In this document: positions 1-12,153 of the stretch, in pieces | Numbering within the stretch: the first letter of the stretch is position 1 | Layout of the letters: every line of letters begins with the position of its first letter | Assembly: GCA_030159075.1 (NCBI GenBank) | Contig: BROG01000533.1 | Location: forward strand, 124,001-188,000 | Reading direction: 5' to 3' | Source of the DNA: Atrina japonica | Taxonomy: Eukaryota > Mollusca > Bivalvia > Pterioida > Pinnidae | Length of the DNA: 64,000 bases | Translations under genes and position numbers: made by a program | The notes under the pieces: model-generated | The model's input: only the letters and a program-made list of their open reading frames with translations | The model's database searches: none | What the model was told of the DNA's origin: nothing

Positions 1-1313
1 AATACTGAAATTTTCACAAGTTCACTAGTTGGGCATTAGTAACTAATACATATATACTGAAATACAAATGCATAAAAACATATATTATTCAAGAAAATCT
101 AAGATTAATCATATAACCCAGAACTCATCTATTATCTGAGTCAGGTTTACTAATTTGTCCAGTGGTACTCCTGACAACAATTTTAAGTCCTGTTATAAAA
201 ATTGCCACCTCCCCTGTGCATATGAAATTATAATATAAATTAACAAAAAAATTTAAAACATACTCAAGATACACCAAAACACACCACTGGTATCTAAAAT
301 AGTCATTTAAGTTGGTAGAAGTGAATGATGGCAACAGACAGGAAGGATTAGAAATGATATAAAAATGAAGTTCACCTCACACGAGTATATCAATAAGACG
401 AAGGAAGGGAAATAGAGAGCGTAACATTGTGTCACACGTGTTTTATAATTGTAACACCTTTCCCGAATAACTTAATGAGCCAATAAAATTCATAGAAAAG
501 TGACCTCCGAAGACATAATGTAATCAAGTGGAACCTGTCGAAGCTTGCTATATTAAGACTGCTAAACGAGGTTAGTACTGTTAAAGTTAGGTAATTAGAA
601 AATAAATGAGAAAGAAATAAAATTATAATAAACTAAATTATAGATCAAAGAAAAAATCAGCAAGAATAGACAGTATCGTTACATATATGTGCGTGTGTGT
701 GTGCGTGTGTGTGTGTGTGCGTGCCTGCCTGCCTGTCTGTCTGTCTGTTTGTCTGCAACAAGAAACGTTTGATACAAAAATGTGGTGATTTCTTTTCATG
801 AGATTCAAAGTAATTGAACATCTTTTTATAACTGAAATATCGATGGAGACATAAATAATTAATTTAACAGACATATACCTTTTATATAACTTAAGATGGT
901 AAGAATGTGGGCATTATTAAGAGTGTTGTAGCCCTTGAAGTGTCTCATGTTTCATCTCTTTTACACGTATATTTTATAAACATAATTATAATGTGTTTGA
1001 ATCATTATTCATTAAATATGAATCGTAATTTTTTGTAAACAAATAACTCAGTCAACTTTTTATAGAGTATTCAGATGTCTAGGTGAAATAACATATAATT
1101 AGTTTTAATTTTGTATGTCAGTATGTATATTTATCTTATGAATTCAATCTATTTAAATACAATCTTATGATAACTCATCTGTTTAATACTTCAGAAAATG
1201 GCGGAGTAGTACAGAAGTCATAATTTCTCAGATAATGTTGCAAAGGACGTTGAAACGTTGACGTTATTTTTTATCCAGAAAACATACTTCCATCCAGAAA
1301 AAAAATATTTTAG
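1..1313. other. AT-rich flank without recognised gene
   Basis: No coding pattern is seen. A (GT)n/(CTGT)n microsatellite lies at about 690-755; the short frames here are low-complexity. The 3' part is presumably downstream of the minus-strand sulfotransferase gene that ends at 1314. Confidence 0.6.
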
Positions 1314-4300
1314 TTACTCAAATGCAACTTTGAGATTAGAGTCTTTCATTTCTGTCTCATAAACTGAATCGAAAAGTTCATTCTGTGCTACTGTAAAATG
1401 ATTTTTCCAGTCACCAATTTCACCTGTTGAATAAATAAAGATAAACTAGTAAAACAAAATTGATGATTAAGTGAAAGCGACATCTTTGTAAGTGAATATA
1501 TGATTAAAGCGATATGAGGTGTCATAGGTGAAAAATTCAACATGCCCATTTTAAGTCGTGTTTTATCTTACATATATCCCAGAGAGACCGTCTGGTGGTT
1601 AAAATAATAAATGAATGCGTAAATTTGCAACAATCTTGCCAAACGTAACCCACAATATCACCTCTTTTTTTGTCCGTCAATAGTCTGAGCATTGCAAATT
1701 AACTTCCGGTAATTTTTACGAAGATTACCGAGTGACCCATAAGCACCTGCTATTTGCAGTTAATATATATGTATTCGTATTACCCTTTGCGTTTACTTTC
1801 GTACATCATCATTTCATACCTAAATCAGGCAAAGTTGGTGTTTTCCGTCGTTTCAAAACATTAGTTTCTGAAATCGTCCACGTTTCGGGTACATCAGGTG
1901 ATCTCGATCCATTTTTAACTCGTTCCGTCGCATTCTCGACTTTATCATTCTTGACACACACATGAACTACCCAACTCCACTGGAAATGGCGGCACGATTG
2001 TAAAACATGAGGTATGCATAGTTTTCACAGTTACATTGTTTTGATTTTTCGAAACAGTTAAATTGAAAGGTCATTGCATACGGAAATACAGCAGAATTTT
2101 TAAGGAACGTATTTTACAAGGTTTCACGTGTTTGATAATATATTTGAACACACATTTTATCATATTCTCGTCTATATGCCATGGGTTAAAAATCATTATA
2201 GTGACTGCTTATATCGCTTTAAATGATAATTTCAGTATGTCAAATAATCGTGGTCTGTCCGGGACTCAAACTTTCTTTTTATCGGAACCCCTCATTTTAT
2301 TAGGCAAAACTTAAGATGGTAATTGTTTAAAATGTTCAACAAGACATCCAATTCTCTTATTTAAATTAGGCAGATAATAAAATGTTAAAAGGACTACGTC
2401 TCACATGGGAACATTGTTTTAAAAATGTTGAAAGTCCTACATTTCCGTTGATTGGCTGAAGTTTATAGTTTCGATTTCATTTGGCTAAAGTAAGTACCCC
2501 GTGTACCTTGACACTTAGAACTTCGGCTACATTGATTGCTGCAACCGTTTTCTTACACAGGACCTTCACTGTCGTATCAGGGTTTAGAACTTTGATTTGC
2601 ACTCAAGGAGAACTCTAATACGGCTCAGTAAGGTTTGTAGATAAGCAAACTACTTATATAGTTCTGATTTCGATTGGCTGGAGTAATACTAATTTCCATA
2701 TAGACCTTGACACCTTTAACTACAGCTACATTGATTGTTGCAATCCGTTCATGCATATGACCTACCAAATCGTATCAAGGTTTAGAAATTTTATTTTGAC
2801 TAGAGGAGTCTAATACGGTTTTACATTTAAACACAAATAAAAATAAAACACGAGTAGCGTTTATTTCTCTCCATATTTACAGCTTTAGTTCGTGAATTTG
2901 AATTGTCTATAAAGGTGAATTTATTTGCATAGCATGTATGGTCATTATCTACTCATCATATCAAGTCCATGTCAATGGGGATACTCAATCCTACTTAGCA
3001 CCCGATACCATTCCAGAATATTCGGAAACATTGTTTGTCCTTCCCGTGTTTTTCATTGTCTTGTAACCTACATTATAAATTCTTTTATTCACACTTTTGT
3101 TTGACAGATTTTGAGGTAATGATGAACACATCCTAAGATTTCATGCAACATCGGAGAGACATTACCTTTCCTGAAGAGTGATGGCGATTTTAAATCTACA
3201 ACAGCTTTATTATCTCCCATGGTAATTTTAATCTGTTTAACTACAGGATCCTCGACTCGGTCTGTTTTAATGTTATCGTCTGCAAGTTTCAAGTTTTGAA
3301 AGTTTGTCCTTTCTACAATGTCGGCCGCGAGTTCATCAGAACACTCTACGCCCAGGAAATCAGCCAAACGTTTTATTTCTTTATCTGTATTCTGTCAAAA
3401 ATATTTAAGAAATGTAAACAATATGTAAGTGTATAACAGCGAAAAAAGCAAAAATACATTAGTTTCATTGACTCTTTCTACGTTCAGGTAAAATATTTCG
3501 TAGTCCTATTTTTCTTTTGATTCGTTTGCTCCAACAACATTCTGATCAAGATTAATTACCGTAGTTATATAGTGTTTTACTCCACACTAAACAAATTTTC
3601 AGTTATATGATGGCGGCAAGCTTATAATGGTGGAGAAGAGAACCCAGTTACAATGTCCCGGGAAGGGACTATCGGCCTTGCGCAAGTAAACTGGCAAACT
3701 TTCTAACAGACTTTATGGTTTCAAAGCAAGATGCTCTAACCACTGATCAAGATTAAATGAATGAATATATTCTTCTAATATTTTTCGGTCCTTGAAAATT
3801 TTACCTGTTAGTATGATTCACGAATGTTTGTGACAATCTAGAAACAGGTGTTTGTCTAACAAACAGGAGATTTGAGGTTCGACCTAAAATCAAATATACA
3901 AGAAGCAACATTTTCGCGTTATATACTCTGCACCTTCCATTCCATCCAAATGTTATGAAAATAAATTTCTGCTTCCAGATTTAAAAATGGACTAGTGTTC
4001 TCATCCCTTTACCATTCGATTATGTAAGTCACAATTTCATTGGTTGAACATGATACACCTACGATATCACTCACATGTTACCCCATAGCGGTTTTCGTTA
4101 GATTTGCTACACGACACATCAGAAAACGAGAGGCGAGAGCTCGGTGTGGTAAAAATATACTTATCATCTAAAATTCTTAATAGACATGTCTAGCATTTGT
4201 ATCTATTTCTTTTAAATTTCCACTGGGTATTATTGTTACGGCGTCTTTGGCAAATGGTTGTCATAGTTAATTGGTATGTAAATCTACAATATAAATCTAC

Positions 4301-6240
4301 AAAATGTGTTTATATTTTGTCTGTATTAGCTTCCCCTGTAATCATGTAAATACCTACACGTGGTATGAATGATTCGATTAGATACTAAAATTTATAAAAT
4401 GATTGATGTGTTACATACTTTTATGCAAATTTGTAAACAAAACAATTTAAATGTAGAAGGAGGTAAAGGGAAATTGATCTGACCCGCTTTAATTCCTCAA
4501 AGTGAACCTTCATGATTGAACCACTGGTATCGTTTTCCTCGTATTTCAATAATTCTTTCTCATATTCAAACCATCGTCTGTATACTTGAGCTGTATAAAA
4601 GATCAGAATTTGAATACATTAAAGTAATTAAAATATATATGATTAAACATTTTCACACTCATTTGATGCACACAAAATCCAAAGTCGGGTATAAAAGGTT
4701 GCCTTATCATAATATCTGACGTGAGAGTATAAAGGTGACGAACATCAGACACATCAACTAGTTAAGAACTAACGTGCTAGTAATGACAAGTTCAACAAGA
4801 CGACCATAATTATACATTTTTGTGAACAGCATTTAGTTATTTAAGTGACAATGCATATGTTTTTTTAAAAACCTCATGGTTTATGAATAAACTATTTGTT
4901 ACTCAACTTTCTGTTGATAACCTTTCATAAATATTTTGATGTCACCTCTTGGTAGTAGTAGTATTATTGATACTTTGATATTTCTCATTGTAATGGAGAT
5001 ACTGTAAAAACCATACAAACTGGCGGGTGATGTCTCGTGAATCCTTTCCTGGCCTGGACGAGTTTAAATTTTTAGGTTATTAAGCATTAAAATTACACTT
5101 GCAAGAGTTATCGACCCTACTTGTCACCATATATACAAATATCCAGTGAGGAATAAAACAACTTCGTATTCGTGTCATAAATATCATTAACAATACCAAA
5201 GTTATGGCTTTTACGAAAGAGGCAAAACAAATACTCAATACAATCATATCTGACAGTAAGCTCGAATTTAATGAATTAGTGAATTTAGTGAATGTATATT
5301 TCCGGAAGAAAGTGTTATGAAAAACCGGAATGTAAGTAGAATCATCGGGCGTATCATATTCAAAAGGTTATTCCGCTGGCAACGTTTTGTGGATTTGACT
5401 ATAATTACCCTGATTTTTCATTGAGTGCGTGAAAAAATCAGACCATTCTATATTGGAGGGCACTGGACCATAGTCTCCATACAATTTCAAATGATGGAAA
5501 TGAGACACCATTATATCCTTTGGATTTCGTACGATGTGTACTACTTTGCCTTTGTTTTGAATGTGTTTCCTTGGTAGTAATCTGTATGGAAGGTGTGTAT
5601 TCAGTACTCTGGGAGAACTTCTGCTATTGATGGCCTCAAGGTCGTCTATGGCTTCTATGAAAACGTTTTCTTTACTTTCCTTACTGTATTCAGCTTTCCC
5701 ATTTAGTAACATATACATTATTTCCCATAGCCAGTGTGTCCCTAGGAAGATGAAAGGAGAAGAAATATATCAACATTGGTGAAATGCAATCTGGGAGAAC
5801 CACATTTACTGGTCATTCATATATTTCGGAGAAGATATAGGAAATAACCTCTCTCTTGGTTTGAATTTAATTAATTTCAAATTAGTAACGGAAACTATTT
5901 AAAAATTAAAAACAAAAATAAACAAACCAGTATGAATTTTATGTTTTATCATTTTACAGCGCTAGAATTAAATTGTTTGACACCTGTGAATTCTGCATTT
6001 GGGATCAGGTGTCAAGGAGGAACAAACAGGAGTAATATCATACTTGCCGGATTTAACGTAAGCTACTAAAAATATATCATCATCACGTGTGTTCAGTGAC
6101 TGGATTGCTTCCATTCTGCCATTTACATCATCGACCAATGGTGGAAAATTCGGTAACGATATACCAGCATACACTATAGTACGTGGTGGAAGGCCACCGG
6201 TCATTGCTGGAGGCGGAGAGGACTGTGAGCTGTCAGACAT
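1314..6240 (-). CDS. Cytosolic-type sulfotransferase (SULT family), 5 coding exons, 322 aa
   Basis: Predicted to transfer a sulfonate group from PAPS to a small hydroxyl or amine acceptor in the cytosol; the acceptor cannot be predicted. Exons in transcript order are 6048-6240, 5409-5741, 4484-4590, 3166-3391 and 1314-1423. They join in phase (969 nt including stop). The PAPS 5'-phosphosulfate loop YVKSGTHW is at residues 61-68 and spans the exon 1/2 junction. The catalytic His is in [10 protein letters not shown] (His114), and the 3'-phosphate site is RNPKD (136-140) with Ser144. The C-terminal RKG and GDWK (285-293) complete the PAPS pocket. Length (~320 aa) and intron positions resemble animal SULT genes. 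Exon 5 has no ATG, so it is visible only by homology. All splice junctions are GT-AG except intron 1, which fits GC-AG (donor G|GCAAGT at 6047). The start is the first ATG of the exon 1 frame; upstream UTR exons are unknown. No signal peptide is seen. Confidence 0.9.
2448..2826. repeat. Direct repeat of ~200 bp, two units (sulfotransferase intron 4)
   Basis: Two diverged units start at about 2448 and 2671. They share 'gattggctg', a 'ccttgaca' block, 'gctacattgattg', 'gtatca(a/g)ggtttagaa' and 'ctaatacgg'. No coding content. Confidence 0.65.
3555..3752 (-). repeat. SINE-like element (tail family with TGTTTAGTGTGG)
   Basis: Read on the minus strand it starts with a tRNA-like A-box remnant (GTGGTTAGAGCATC). 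It continues through the 'tgggttctcttctccaccatta' body and ends 'aactgaaaatttgtttagtgtggagtaaaac'. Related copies are at about 22440, 28205 and 62925. It lies in sulfotransferase intron 3. Confidence 0.65.
5026..5140. repeat. Dispersed repeat fragment (CTGGCRRGTG family)
   Basis: 'aaactggcgggtgatgtct...gacgagttta...ttacacttgcaagagt...gaccctacttgt' matches 21593-21690 in the EF-hand gene intron. It is a short dispersed repeat in introns of two unrelated genes; the family is unknown. Confidence 0.5.
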
Positions 6241-6381
6241 CGCAAAGGAAGGTTATCTGAAATTTTTTATATATATTTTTTAATTTTTTTAATTTTTTAT
6301 ATTACTTGAGAAAGTCTAAAAATTGTCCATATGTAGTGATATTCAAATTTCATATCTTGAGCTAAATGATGATATTAACAT

Positions 6382-6426
6382 GTATGTATGTATGTATGTA
6401 TGTATGTATGTATGTGTGTGTTTGTA
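6382..6426. repeat. (GTAT)n microsatellite
   Basis: A perfect tetranucleotide run upstream of the sulfotransferase first coding exon. Confidence 0.9.
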
Positions 6427-6639
6427 TATATTTTTGGCATTATTCTTAGTGATATAGCCAATAAAGTCATCTCATGTTTTATATCTCTACATATATGTCA
6501 CATACATAGTTATAATGTGTTTTACGTGTTTTAATCATTATTCATTTCACTTAATTTTATGTAAATGAGTAGCTGTCATCTTTTTGGATTATTTATTACC
6601 TGAGAGATCAGGTGAAATTACATAGTACGCTTACTTTTA

Positions 6640-6775
6640 TTACTATTATGCTTATTATTATTATTAATAGTGTGCTAAGTATTATTATTATTATTATACA
6701 AAAACATTTACTGGTCAATCTTCATGGATGGATACCGTGTATAATAATTATAATAATAATATTAATAATAATAAC

Positions 6776-6810
<35 letters not shown>

Positions 6811-6817
6811 AGTCAAG

Positions 6818-6887
<70 letters not shown>

Positions 6888-6964
6888 GCGTAGCACTCGT
6901 GTTAATATGTATTCTCCTGTCTCACTTGATTTAATAAACATGACATTCCAAAGCAATTGTCAAA

Positions 6965-7053
<89 letters not shown>
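6640..7053. repeat. Compound microsatellite: (ATT)n, (AT)n, (CT)n, (AT)n
   Basis: Successive ATT-rich (about 6640-6808), AT (about 6820-6887), CT (about 6966-7020) and AT (7021-7052) tracts. The frames that cross them encode only poly-Ile, Tyr/Ile or Ser/Leu strings and are not genes. Confidence 0.95.
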
Positions 7054-7056
<3 letters not shown>

Positions 7057-7430
7057 GATGGAGATAAAAATAGAGACAGAGAGGGAAAAATTAATCATGT
7101 GCAGCGAGATAGACAAACTTTAACCGCCAATTTAAAATTTAAGATGCATGTACATGATTAAAGTATCTTATAATTTTAGTTACACTGCTACGTCATCGTA
7201 AGAAGAAGTCTACTTATCGTACATGTTCCTGAGTAAAGCTTCTTTACAAGACTCGGACAACCATGACAGAATATTGCCAATTTTGTTATCTGTAATATGA
7301 CTTTAACTATGTAAGTTATTTGGGGCCCTGAGAGGGATATGACACATGGAATTGTTTTATGCTGAAAATGTTGTAGACATTGCTTATACATGTTATAAGT
7401 TTATTGACGTGTATGTAATTTTTCAACTTG

Positions 7431-7550
7431 TGTATCAGGATAGAGTGATATTGTAGAACTGTGTATCAGGACAGAGTAATATTGTAGAACTGTGTATCAG
7501 GATAGAGTGATATTGTAGAACTGTGTATCAGGATAGAGTAAATTTGTAGT
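7431..7550. repeat. ~34 bp tandem repeat, four units
   Basis: The unit 'gtgtatcagga(t/c)agagt(g/a)atattgtagaact' is repeated about 3.5-4 times with few differences. Confidence 0.85.
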
Positions 7551-7559
7551 TTTCTGTCT

Positions 7560-8030
7560 GATTATGTTATCTGATGCAACCACAGAAATTAAAAATCTGT
7601 GAAATATATCATTTTGACATGTCACCACTTTTGATTACTATTCGTCGCATGTCAATGTAAATTTCAGAAAACTTAGGTAAATCAGCAATATTACTTTATA
7701 AACTATATAACTTGAGATGTTATCACCCTGGGTAAAATTATGAACTTGAACATTTCAGTGTTTTGGTCCTCATGTAAAGAGATACCTGTGAATATTGTAT
7801 TATTTGAATTCTTCTCAGGTACATATAATATTGGATATATCATGTCATAAGGTATTTATACAGCATGCATTTCTTTTTATTTATATAGGTGTTTTGCATA
7901 ATTTTATGTCTTTGCATATTATTCTTAATTTAAAAAAAACATCTTGTAGACAGAAATCAGATACATTGACAGTTTAAACTGGTACCCCATCAACATACAT
8001 AAGAATACAACAAATTAGATATATAAATTA
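7560..8030. other. Intergenic stretch, nothing recognised
   Basis: No coding, RNA or repeat pattern stands out. The small plus frame at 7795-7977 has no recognisable domain. Confidence 0.5.
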
Positions 8031-8039
8031 CCTACAATA

Positions 8040-8265
8040 GCAAATCCCAAACGGGATGGGGCCAGGTGTCCAGGAAGGACTCGGCGTCCCCTGTTAGCAT
8101 GCCACATCCCTCGGAAATGTTACATGGAAACCTTCGATTTCGGTCAAGTTCGGTGGAAATGTCATCAGTTAGTTTCAGATCTGATTGGTGATAGAGAGTC
8201 ACTGTGAATCGTCGTGCTCCAGAATACGCTTTAACATTCATGAGGAGAGGGACTTCATATTGCTT
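8040..8265. repeat. Dispersed repeat fragment ('gcatgccaca...aaatgtt(a/c)catg' family)
   Basis: Matches, in reverse orientation or diverged form, 13730-13865, 23630-23740, 30300-30400 and 52690-52770. Shared words are 'ttccatggaacatttgcgacgggtgtggcatgccagcag' (reverse complement, diverged), 'tccttccggacacctgg' and 'cccgtttgggattcg'. The frame across it is repeat-derived. Confidence 0.65.
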
Positions 8266-8269
8266 TACA

Positions 8270-9515
8270 AAATCCCCGTATCCCCGTACTAAAATTCCCT
8301 TAGTGATGATTTCAAACGTTCAACAACGTAACAATATGCCAGTAGTTTGTTTCGGTAGTTAAACATGCCATAAACAAAACATGCAACGGTTTAGTTCTCT
8401 ATCAGTCAAATTGTGACGTAGGCATCGCACTCTAGACTTGAATACAATTTAGAAAATAACTCAAACGTCCTCCTTTTAAAACTTCTAGAAGTAGGCCTAT
8501 ACTACAAACATAGGCATCAATAATAATTTTCAAATTTATATGACCACGTATCGACTACGTTTACGAATAAATAGATATATTAATAAAAATAATATAATTT
8601 TTGCTACGATAATTATTTTGACTTTGTTGTTGTTTTATAATTCTCCTGTGGTGGAGGTAAGAAACATTTACATCTAAGCTTTCAACTTCACCCAGTAAGA
8701 GACAATTTTACGATTTTTTTCTAAAAAAGTTCCGAGGTACGATTGTAAACTGTCTATATCAAGTCGGTAAACAGAATTAAAATTTAATTGTTAATGGAAA
8801 ACAGCGGTCTTTGTCATACGCATTGTTGAACAACTTTCTTTCTAAAGCTGCACTTGACCGAAGATTACAACACGTTTTCGTTGACGACTAAATACCTGTC
8901 TACCTCTACATCGGTCAAAAATATTTTTTCAATCGCACATTTTTATTTTTTTTCAGATTTGTAGGGTTAGTAGCCGTCGGTCTGTATTCAAGAACGAACA
9001 AAAATGAGTTATTATATTTTGTCATAGTAACGGACATGATTCTCCACGACAATTGCCGACGGATGTAACAGGTTTTTTGGTTCTTTTTTCTTTCTTTCCT
9101 TTTCCTGTCAAAGTAATTACACAATATAATTACAAGACAATGTAATAACAAGTTAAAATGATTTAATTACTACAGTATAGCATAAACAGTTGAACGGTAT
9201 ATAATATACATCAATATTGTAAAAGAATAATGAAAATAAAGCAACGCTAATCATGTAAACCTTCAAATTTATCATGGCAACTTTGTATAACTGAAATATG
9301 TAAACGGCAAGACATAACATTTTCTCAATATATCTGGTAATATAAACATAGAAATATTAATCTTCAGAGGTTTGATAGTTGTCTATGTAGCGACAACATT
9401 TTTGTAATTCACCTCAAAATGGGGGCAATAAATATATATACTTCATGCCATTAAATTATCCCGATATGCGCATAAAAGTGTGCGTGTATGACTTGGTATA
9501 GAAAAAATTAACAAA
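8270..9515. other. AT-rich intergenic DNA
   Basis: Nothing recognisable lies between the sulfotransferase gene and the 3' side of the kinase-Nudix gene. Confidence 0.5.
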
Positions 9516-9517
9516 GT

Positions 9518-9553
9518 GAATAATAATAATAATAATAATAAAATATTAATAAT

Positions 9554-9587
<34 letters not shown>

Positions 9588-9608
9588 TAATAATAATAAT
9601 AATAATAG
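9518..9608. repeat. (AAT)n microsatellite
   Basis: Near-perfect trinucleotide run just downstream of the kinase-Nudix gene on the minus strand. Confidence 0.9.
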
Positions 9609-9831
9609 TATCCTTACAGTGCCACATGTAGTAAAGTGCAAAAAAGAATAATATTATACATTTCATATCAAGCTATAATGTAAAAGAAGAAGACCTAAAC
9701 TTTATATTCAATCATAATCGTCCGTGTATATGTCACTAATGTTTTATAATATACACCAGAGTCTGGTATAAGCTATGTTTTGTATTGGTCTAAAACTGTT
9801 ACATATCAATTGTGCGTTACTTTAATGACTA

Positions 9832-12120
9832 TCAATTATCGAGAAGTCTGGATTCAAATTCATTCTGTACTGCAGACCAGCCAAAATAGGCCTGTAACAC
9901 CTTTACTACGACGAGTTTGGCAGAGCTTGCAAAATATTCATGCTTTTCGAACACAAAATTGACCATACTCTCCAGCTCGAAAGGTACAAAATGAAGTCTT
10001 TGGTGCTCAAACTTATCTTTTGGACCACTTGAAAACCTGTCTTTGATACTTTCGGCACTGATTCTGTTTTCATCCTTTATTCGTTCATCTGATAAATCTA
10101 CAAAACCACATAACCCCCATTCGTGGGTGTCCACCTTCAAATAGATTGTTGTCAAACAGATAGCATCTAAGTCAGATCCGGTTAAATCCAAACCTATCTC
10201 TTCTCTGAGTCCTCTTGCAGCCGTATTAACAAAATCGACTTTAGTTCTGTCTTCAATGTAATCGGGAGTTGACGCACTTTCAACCGCGCCACAAGTAAAA
10301 GCACCTGGGCTTGACATGCCGACGCGGTTTGATCTTTGAGGGAAAACAAATTGTGGTGGGTTTCCTGGACCTTCGTCGGTAAGAACTGCAACGTGAAGAC
10401 CAAATGTATTGCTGTAAAATGGGTTAACTTCGGCTTTGTTTGGCAGTGCATTTTTTCTCTCCTGTTCGGAAAGACTCATCCAAATGCTTCTCATTGCCTT
10501 GTGGTGAACATATTCGGACTGCTTGAAATTCATAACAACTGTTTGACACTCTTCTTCCCCGGGTCTCGCAAAGAGGAGCTGTTTCAACGCAACAGTTGGG
10601 TTATTGTCGATAATTTTGTTGTAAGCATCCTGTTTGAACCTCTGATATAGTTCAAAGTATTTATCCTCTTTATCCCAGCTCTCATATCGATCTCGACAGG
10701 GAATACTTCCAACTTCAATTCGACATTTCAAATCATTGTGGTCGTATCCAACTGGTCGCTCTTTGGATTTGAAATAACCTTCTTGTGTGGCATCTCTGTT
10801 AATACATGAATCTGCAACAAAGATATCAGTTTTTGTCATGAATCCACAAGAAAACAATTCCCCTTCAGCAGCATATACGACGTATGGGTTTAACCCCGTG
10901 AAGTATTTGTCAACGACGTCATCAATGGATGGCCTCTCTCCTGGAATAATGTTGGTGCAGTCTTGTATTGCCTTACCAAGGCAGCCCTCTGGAAGGGATT
11001 CTACAGGAACTGGTAGACAAACATCATCTAGTTCATGATCATCAAGCGACACAGACGACCATTCTGCAAACGGTTTGACACCAGATATTGCAAATGCCAG
11101 TACAAGCCCAAGGCAATATATGTCTCCTCGTTTCTGATCCTCTAAAGTCGGAAGTTTTGGCTTCTCAGAACTAGACGATTCTTCTTTAAACTCAGGTGGT
11201 CCCCATCTAATATTTACTGAAAAACCTGATATGCCTGAGGATGTTCCTGATTGATACCGGATTTGATTGTTAATTTGATCGCCTCGCCATGATAGACCAA
11301 AGTCGGCTATTTTGATAACAAATCTGTTCGGCCCCACTTGAATCAATATGTTATCAGGCTTTAAGTCACGATGAGCAATTTTAAGGGAATGGAGGTAGCT
11401 TAGAGCTCCAACTATTTGGACACCTACATCCCATGCTTTACTTGCAGAAAGACCTTGGCGTTCATGTGTTTCCAAGCCTGCAATGTACTGGAATAGATTG
11501 TGTTCTATGAACTCCATGACAAAGAACATTTTAGGATACATCGATTCAGCCATTAAGTCAGATGATTCAGATGCAGTGCTATGTCCGGAATCAATTGTTC
11601 TGGAATCAACGTTTTGACTGCCTTGAACTAAAGTATTTTCTTGCTCGGCGGATGTTATGTAACCCATCCCACGGTATGCGATTATATTATCATGACTCAA
11701 ATACCTTAACAATCTGGACTCACGAATTTGTGACTTTGCTTCTTCTTTAAAAATTTTCACTGCGACTCTTGATCCCTTCAACTTGGACTCGAACACTTGT
11801 CCAAAATTCCCTTCCCCCAGTTTTTTCCATGGGATGGAAAGTGATTCGGGATGAAGTGATGCAATAACACTATCAGAACTTGAAGTCTGGAGTAAATCTT
11901 GGACGTGCTCGTCTATTGTTTTCAATAAGTCTCTGACTTTCGTTATGTTTGACTGTTCATCAGTATGACGTTTCAAAATCCCATACAAAAGCTTGTCTAT
12001 TTCGTCGAAATTATCTTTAAATTGTTTTTCCCTGTCCTCTTTAACTGGATCTATTTCCTCCTTGCCTAAATCTTTTTCGTCACCTGATTCTGATTCATTC
12101 CGCTCTTGAACTGAATCCAT
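9832..12120 (-). CDS. Protein kinase - Nudix-like fusion protein, 762 aa, single coding exon
   Basis: An uninterrupted 762-codon frame. Residues 1-95 are charged and helical with no known domain. The kinase domain is about 97-410: glycine loop GEGNFGQV (102-109), VAVK Lys122, catalytic HRDLKPDN (250-257), DFG (273-275), a WGPPE segment in place of APE (306-310), helix-F Asp333 and an Arg in GERPS. All catalytic residues are present, so it should be active; the style is serine/threonine, TKL-like. A Ser-rich insert (about 155-197) lies between strands 4 and 5. A linker (about 420-570) leads to a Nudix-like domain (about 573-745) whose box reads RGLREEIGL (636-644), keeping the two metal-binding Glu residues (640, 641) and Gly; the first Glu of REUXEEXGU is Gly. 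I chose Met at 12120. The longer frame (from 12144) runs into a polypyrimidine 'gtttttcag' acceptor at about 12135, suggesting an upstream noncoding exon. The intronless CDS among intron-rich neighbours suggests retroposition. Substrates are unknown. Confidence 0.9.
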   Translation of the reverse strand: MDSVQERNESESGDEKDLGKEEIDPVKEDREKQFKDNFDEIDKLLYGILKRHTDEQSNITKVRDLLKTIDEHVQDLLQTSSSDSVIASLHPESLSIPWKKLGEGNFGQVFESKLKGSRVAVKIFKEEAKSQIRESRLLRYLSHDNIIAYRGMGYITSAEQENTLVQGSQNVDSRTIDSGHSTASESSDLMAESMYPKMFFVMEFIEHNLFQYIAGLETHERQGLSASKAWDVGVQIVGALSYLHSLKIAHRDLKPDNILIQVGPNRFVIKIADFGLSWRGDQINNQIRYQSGTSSGISGFSVNIRWGPPEFKEESSSSEKPKLPTLEDQKRGDIYCLGLVLAFAISGVKPFAEWSSVSLDDHELDDVCLPVPVESLPEGCLGKAIQDCTNIIPGERPSIDDVVDKYFTGLNPYVVYAAEGELFSCGFMTKTDIFVADSCINRDATQEGYFKSKERPVGYDHNDLKCRIEVGSIPCRDRYESWDKEDKYFELYQRFKQDAYNKIIDNNPTVALKQLLFARPGEEECQTVVMNFKQSEYVHHKAMRSIWMSLSEQERKNALPNKAEVNPFYSNTFGLHVAVLTDEGPGNPPQFVFPQRSNRVGMSSPGAFTCGAVESASTPDYIEDRTKVDFVNTAARGLREEIGLDLTGSDLDAICLTTIYLKVDTHEWGLCGFVDLSDERIKDENRISAESIKDRFSSGPKDKFEHQRLHFVPFELESMVNFVFEKHEYFASSAKLVVVKVLQAYFGWSAVQNEFESRLLDN

Positions 12121-12132
12121 TTTAGTGCTTAC

Positions 12133-12148
12133 TCTGAAAAACAACCAT
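12133..12148 (-). other. Probable 3' splice site before kinase-Nudix start
   Basis: Minus-strand 'ggttgtttttcag' followed by 'AGTAAGCACTAAA' and ATG at 12120. It would make the eight codons upstream of that ATG partly intronic and place a 5' UTR exon further right. Inference from the motif only. Confidence 0.5.
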
Positions 12149-12149
12149 T

Positions 12150-12153
<4 letters not shown>

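Noticed and set aside
3881..3990. Candidate for the missing sulfotransferase exon (minus strand, with two Trp codons)
   Set aside because: It contains a stop in the relevant frame. The correct exon was found at 4484-4590, with matching phases and splice sites.
6612..7161. Plus-strand frames rich in Ile, Tyr and Ser/Leu
   Set aside because: They are translations of ATT, AT and CT microsatellites.
10194..11750. Several ORFs of 60-104 codons antisense to, or out of frame with, the kinase-Nudix gene
   Set aside because: They lie wholly inside the long coding frame and show no domain of their own.
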